Source of the DNA: JALSIF01 sp026981635 [NCBI: bacterium]
GTDB lineage: Bacteria; 4484-113; JALSIF01
Length of the DNA stretch: 6,625 nucleotides
Direction: 5' to 3'
Assembly (NCBI GenBank): GCA_026981635.1
Contig: JALSIF010000011.1
Location: 1 to 6,625, forward strand
A program made the position numbers and the translations under genes. The notes under the pieces were generated by a model. That model made no database searches. It saw only the letters and a program-made list of their open reading frames with translations, and had not been told where the DNA came from. Shown here one piece after another: positions 5,896 to 6,625 of the stretch. Positions within the stretch are counted from its first letter, which is position 1, and each line of letters starts with the position of its first letter.

Positions 5896-6344
5896 TCCTC
5901 GGCTCGGCTAAGCTCCCTGAGGTAGCTTACGATGGCTGAAGTGGAGAAACCCCTCACCATCTCAGCCCTCACCACCCTGCCGCCGTAGCTCCTCACTAGC
6001 TCTGCCCCCACGATCTCCTCCTCCTCGTACTCGGCCCCTTTGACCAGCACGTCGGGCCGGATCTCCTCAATAAGTCTTAGCGGCGTGTCCTCGTCAAAAA
6101 TGATCACCTGGTCCACATAGCGGATCGCCTCCAGCACCGTTCGCCTGGCCCGCTGGTCCATGATGGGGCGGGAGGGGCCCTTAAGCCGCCTGACCGACGC
6201 GTCGCTGTTTAGCCCCACCACCAGAAAGTCCCCCTCCCCCTTGGCCTGCTCAAGCAGGGCTACGTGGCCCGGGTGAATAAGGTCAAAGCATCCGTTGGTA
6301 AAGACGATGCTAAGTCCCCGCTTTCTCGCCTCTTGCCAGTCCAT
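5892..6344 (-). CDS. rfaE2: D-glycero-beta-D-manno-heptose 1-phosphate adenylyltransferase (RfaE2 / HldC-like)
   Basis: This cytoplasmic enzyme joins a nucleoside monophosphate to heptose 1-phosphate, normally forming ADP-heptose, the donor for LPS inner core or S-layer glycans. The 150-residue product is a complete single-domain nucleotidyltransferase of the cytidylyltransferase-like superfamily. VFTNGCFDLIHPGH at 14-27 carries the HxGH nucleotide-binding motif (24-27), with VVGLNSDASVRRLKGPSRP at 42-60. It continues with RRTVLEAIRYVDQVIIFDEDTP (67-88), RPDVLVKGAEY (96-106) and GFSTSAIV (132-139), equivalent to the family's second signature around STS. In E. coli this activity is the C-terminal half of the bifunctional HldE, but here it is a separate gene directly after the kinase (15-bp gap). 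The upstream sequence has only a weak GGGG and no -10 box at leaderless distance, so it is probably expressed from the operon. ADP versus GDP use cannot be told from sequence. Confidence 0.92.
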   Translation of the reverse strand: MDWQEARKRGLSIVFTNGCFDLIHPGHVALLEQAKGEGDFLVVGLNSDASVRRLKGPSRPIMDQRARRTVLEAIRYVDQVIIFDEDTPLRLIEEIRPDVLVKGAEYEEEEIVGAELVRSYGGRVVRAEMVRGFSTSAIVSYLRELSRAEE

Positions 6345-6359
6345 TAAACCCCGCTAAGT

Positions 6360-6625
6360 TCAGCCCACTGAGGCCCCTCTACTGGCAAGACCCACCAGCT
6401 CTTGGTAGTTGTCCCTGACCATCTCCCTGAGTTCCTCCGGGGTAACTGTAGCCACCCCCACTTTGGAGACCACTACCGATCCAGCCAGGTTGGCCAGATA
6501 GGCCGCCTCCACCGGCAGGGCGCCAGCCGCCAGGGCCAAGGTCATGACCGCATTTACCGTATCACCCGCCCCGGTCACATCAAACACGTCCACCCTAACG
6601 GTGGGGACGTGCATCATCTCCCCCT
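6360..6625 (-). CDS. PfkB-family sugar kinase C-terminus, RfaE1/HldA-like (cut by right edge)
   Basis: Only the last 87 codons and two bases are in the window; the frame is open to the right edge, with Gly-Glu before the first Met seen at 6617. The fragment reads MMHVPTVRVDVFDVTGAGDT, ending in the PfkB anion-hole/catalytic signature DVTGAGDT, whose aspartate is the catalytic base. NAVMTLALAAGA and NLAGSVVVSKVGVATVTPEEL follow, which closely resemble the C-terminal part of RfaE1/HldA. That enzyme phosphorylates D-glycero-D-manno-heptose 7-phosphate at C1. Assignment to the heptose kinase rather than another ribokinase-like enzyme rests on the VFDVTGAGDTV form, the A.VVVSKVG.A.VT block and the rfaE2 gene 15 bp downstream. 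The N-terminal substrate-binding half is outside the window. It is likely the first in-window gene of a rfaE1-rfaE2-comF operon. Confidence 0.85.
   Translation of the reverse strand, partial: GEMMHVPTVRVDVFDVTGAGDTVNAVMTLALAAGALPVEAAYLANLAGSVVVSKVGVATVTPEELREMVRDNYQELVGLASRGASVG

Noticed and set aside
1-6625. CRISPR array, insertion sequence, tRNA/rRNA, riboswitch or phage defence system
   Set aside because: I found no direct-repeat arrays, transposase motifs, terminal inverted repeats or structured RNA signatures. Nearly all bases are accounted for by recognizable housekeeping genes, and no novel multi-gene system is supported.

Overview
The window is a gene-dense, GC-rich bacterial chromosomal segment with eight genes and almost no intergenic space. 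The heptose-activation pair (HldA/RfaE1-like kinase and HldC/RfaE2-like nucleotidyltransferase), MurG and a peptidoglycan amidase point to a bacterium with peptidoglycan and probably a heptose-containing surface glycan such as LPS or a glycosylated S-layer. I cannot name the phylum from this sequence. The combination of high GC and start codons sitting 6-9 nt behind a TANNNT box resembles the leaderless-gene style known from Deinococcota and Actinobacteria, but other deep-branching lineages could do the same.

Layout. Positions 1-290 (minus) hold the N-terminus of an aspartokinase that runs off the left edge. A 65-bp divergent promoter region follows. Four plus-strand genes come next: a divergent murG (356-1468), a secreted N-acetylmuramoyl-L-alanine amidase (1484-3112), an AAG/MPG-type 3-methyladenine DNA glycosylase (3131-3784) and a RidA-family protein (3735-4211). 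The last two overlap by 50 nt in different frames. Each of these four starts, and the aspartokinase start, has a -10-like hexamer (TATAAT, TACAAT, TAAACT, TAGAAT, TAGAAT) ending 6-9 nt before the start codon and no Shine-Dalgarno sequence. They therefore look like genes with their own leaderless promoters even though they are packed like an operon. Four of these five starts are GTG.

The right half is on the minus strand and meets the plus-strand genes at 4208-4211, where one CTAG tetranucleotide supplies both stop codons. In transcription order it carries the C-terminus of an HldA/RfaE1-like sugar kinase (cut by the right edge), hldC/rfaE2, comF (ATGA overlap with rfaE2) and a CheR-type methyltransferase gene. 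The last gene has its own AT-rich upstream region and contains a 70-bp tract of about 84% A+T.

Functionally, murG and the amidase belong to peptidoglycan synthesis and turnover, and the rfaE pair to ADP-heptose-type precursor synthesis. The glycosylase, RidA, aspartokinase and ComF are housekeeping functions. I see no mobile element, CRISPR array, RNA gene, or clear undescribed system. The features most worth following up are the leaderless promoter pattern, the mpg/ridA overlap, the substituted MurG motifs, and the composition break inside the orphan cheR-like gene.
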